Assembly: GCA_001600355.1 (NCBI GenBank)
Contig: BCJU01000019.1
Span: 1-14,954, forward strand
Reading direction: 5' to 3'
Source: Meira nashicola
Lineage: Eukaryota; Basidiomycota; Exobasidiomycetes; Exobasidiales; Brachybasidiaceae
DNA length: 14,954 nt
The position numbers and the translations under genes were made by a program. Of this stretch, positions 13,725 to 14,954 are shown piece after piece (within the stretch, counting starts at the first letter, position 1; each line of letters begins with the position of its first letter). The notes beneath the pieces are model-generated. The model made no database searches and had not been told where the DNA came from. It was given only the letters and a program-made list of their open reading frames with translations.

Positions 13725-14954
13725 ATGTATGCCAACTCCAAACAACGATCCCCTTCATCGAGCCGGATGGTGGAAAGCTCGCTAAAGGCTATAGAAAAAT
13801 TGATCGATGGAGCACAACTCTTCTTTCATTCTCGTAGTCGACACCTTGACCATCCGCTAACAGAACTTTACGACAAATTCTACCAACAACAGCAGCCCGA
13901 CGAAATAGACTACCAAAGCATCAGTCAAAACGGCAAGAAAAGTATAGATCAATTTATTTCTTCGATAAGTTCGGACTTGTCGGAAGATTGTACACGTCAT
14001 GCGAACTTTCTCCCAATCTTTGATGAAAAATATTCAGAGTGTACAACACAAGAACNGAAACATGNCATTGGAATTTTGATTGTTAATCATCACCATAACC
14101 ACGCCGAGTGGATAGAATTGAAGCGAAAATTAACGGACAGCGCCATACCTCTTTTACAAGAAGCATGTTATACAGATCAAACTTTTGCTAAAAATGATTT
14201 AGAAAGGAATTTTTTCGCCTCTCTGGTTGGACTCAATCGAATCGCACCAGGCGAAGTAGTTGATAAATTNACACGACATCGAGAAAAAGCAAAACCAATC
14301 TTTGCTATGGGCGCAAAAATCTTACATCAATCTTTTGCTCCAGATGTAAAGCTTTGTGCGATTTTTGATGCAAGTAGCGTTCGATATATCAGCTCAACTG
14401 GTAGCTCAACGAAAAAGTCTTTTGCCTTTTCAGAATTGAACAAATCCAAAAATGAAGATTCAGATCGAGAATCAGATGAAAACGGAATTGAAGGATATCT
14501 TGCATCACCGTCTTCATCATCTATGCAAGGCGGAATGTTTGCAAAAAATCCATTCGAACACAGTAAAAGTTTTGGCTCGATTGGAAGGAGCTCGGTAACA
14601 AGTTCTGTTGAGAGCAACGATACGCCAGATCCTTTTAATTCAACAAATAATTTGAATGATTTTGTGTATACTACAGAAGGACAAGTGATGTGTGAACAAT
14701 CAAAACAAAACGTGACTTTATTAGGTTTGTTTGGGGACAAATCAGAAGCATATGATAACCTGGATGGCAATCTTCTCAGAAGAGTGATGGCAGAATATTA
14801 TGCTTCTATTCGTCAAACTGGTTCTATATCAAAAGTACATTGCGAAACAGGAGATTTTTCGGAAGACGACGAAAAGAATGTNCAATTACGTAAAGCGCTT
14901 CAAGTGACAGAAAAAGACGATTTAATCCTATCAGCTCCTTGTTTCGATAATACT
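13725..14954 (+). CDS. Unrecognised protein, 5' part, open to the window edge
   Basis: From ATG 13725 the plus frame stays open for 410 codons to the last base, so the gene is 3' truncated. I do not recognise the family. The N-terminal part (about residues 1-200) is charged and likely helical, with segments such as A-I-E-K-L-I-D-G-A-Q-L-F-F-H and N-F-F-A-S-L-V-G-L-N-R-I-A-P-G-E-V-V-D-K that look like a structured domain. Residues about 220-315 are low-complexity, rich in Ser, Asp, Glu and Asn, then order seems to return (L-L-R-R-V-M-A-E-Y-Y-A-S-I). No signal peptide, no membrane segment, no zinc-finger pattern. ATG 13770 (M-V-E-S-S) is an alternative start. Four N calls, two at third positions. 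The long antisense frame at 14327-14770 is a shadow. It may be unrelated to the metabolic genes to its left. Confidence 0.75.
   Translation, partial: MYANSKQRSPSSSRMVESSLKAIEKLIDGAQLFFHSRSRHLDHPLTELYDKFYQQQQPDEIDYQSISQNGKKSIDQFISSISSDLSEDCTRHANFLPIFDEKYSECTTQEXKHXIGILIVNHHHNHAEWIELKRKLTDSAIPLLQEACYTDQTFAKNDLERNFFASLVGLNRIAPGEVVDKXTRHREKAKPIFAMGAKILHQSFAPDVKLCAIFDASSVRYISSTGSSTKKSFAFSELNKSKNEDSDRESDENGIEGYLASPSSSSMQGGMFAKNPFEHSKSFGSIGRSSVTSSVESNDTPDPFNSTNNLNDFVYTTEGQVMCEQSKQNVTLLGLFGDKSEAYDNLDGNLLRRVMAEYYASIRQTGSISKVHCETGDFSEDDEKNXQLRKALQVTEKDDLILSAPCFDNT

Noticed and set aside
14327..14770. 147-codon open frame on the minus strand
   Set aside because: It lies fully within the 410-codon plus-strand frame, has no domain, and is explained as an antisense shadow of that gene.
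1..14954. CRISPR array, prophage or bacterial operon
   Set aside because: No spaced direct repeats of array type occur, and introns, TATA boxes and protein families are fungal.

Overview
The window reads as nuclear DNA of a fungus. It is AT-rich by eye, genes stand singly on both strands, introns are short (57-68 bp, GTG...AG), and the protein families are fungal: a Zn2Cys6 activator with a fungal_trans domain, a secreted DUF1996 protein, a fungal-type MFS sugar/quinate transporter. I suspect a basidiomycete, perhaps Ustilaginomycotina, only because the neighbouring PrpF/aconitate-isomerase-like gene and mitochondrial tricarboxylate carrier recall the Ustilago itaconate cluster. The species is not established.

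Layout, left to right: 3' end of an acyl-CoA dehydrogenase gene (+, cut by the window edge); a 1.7 kb gene-free stretch rich in palindromes; a short-chain dehydrogenase (SDR1, +) whose last 36 codons lie beyond an in-frame TAA; an MFS sugar/quinate-type transporter (-); a 579 bp divergent promoter; a PrpF-family isomerase (+); a mitochondrial citrate/tricarboxylate carrier (-), convergent with PrpF with 44 bp between the stops; a 415 bp divergent promoter; a three-exon Zn2Cys6 regulator (+); a two-exon secreted DUF1996 protein (+); a second dehydrogenase of DltE type (SDR2, +); and the start of a long unrecognised gene (+) that runs off the right edge.

How the genes may work together (inference): the carrier would move a tricarboxylate out of mitochondria, the PrpF-like enzyme would isomerise its double bond (for example cis- to trans-aconitate), the MFS protein would move a substrate or product across the plasma membrane, the SDRs would supply redox steps, and the Zn2Cys6 protein would control the set. 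The promoters of SDR1, PrpF and SDR2 share a 9-13 bp element (ATCCGCGTA) and a TATA element (TATATAAATC), which supports co-regulation. Trans-aconitate decarboxylase, the P450 and the other itaconate-cluster genes are not in the window, so this would be a different or partial pathway.

The sequence carries scattered N calls, almost all inside coding exons and mostly at third codon positions. The segment from about 4645 to 8820, which holds PrpF and the carrier, has none.
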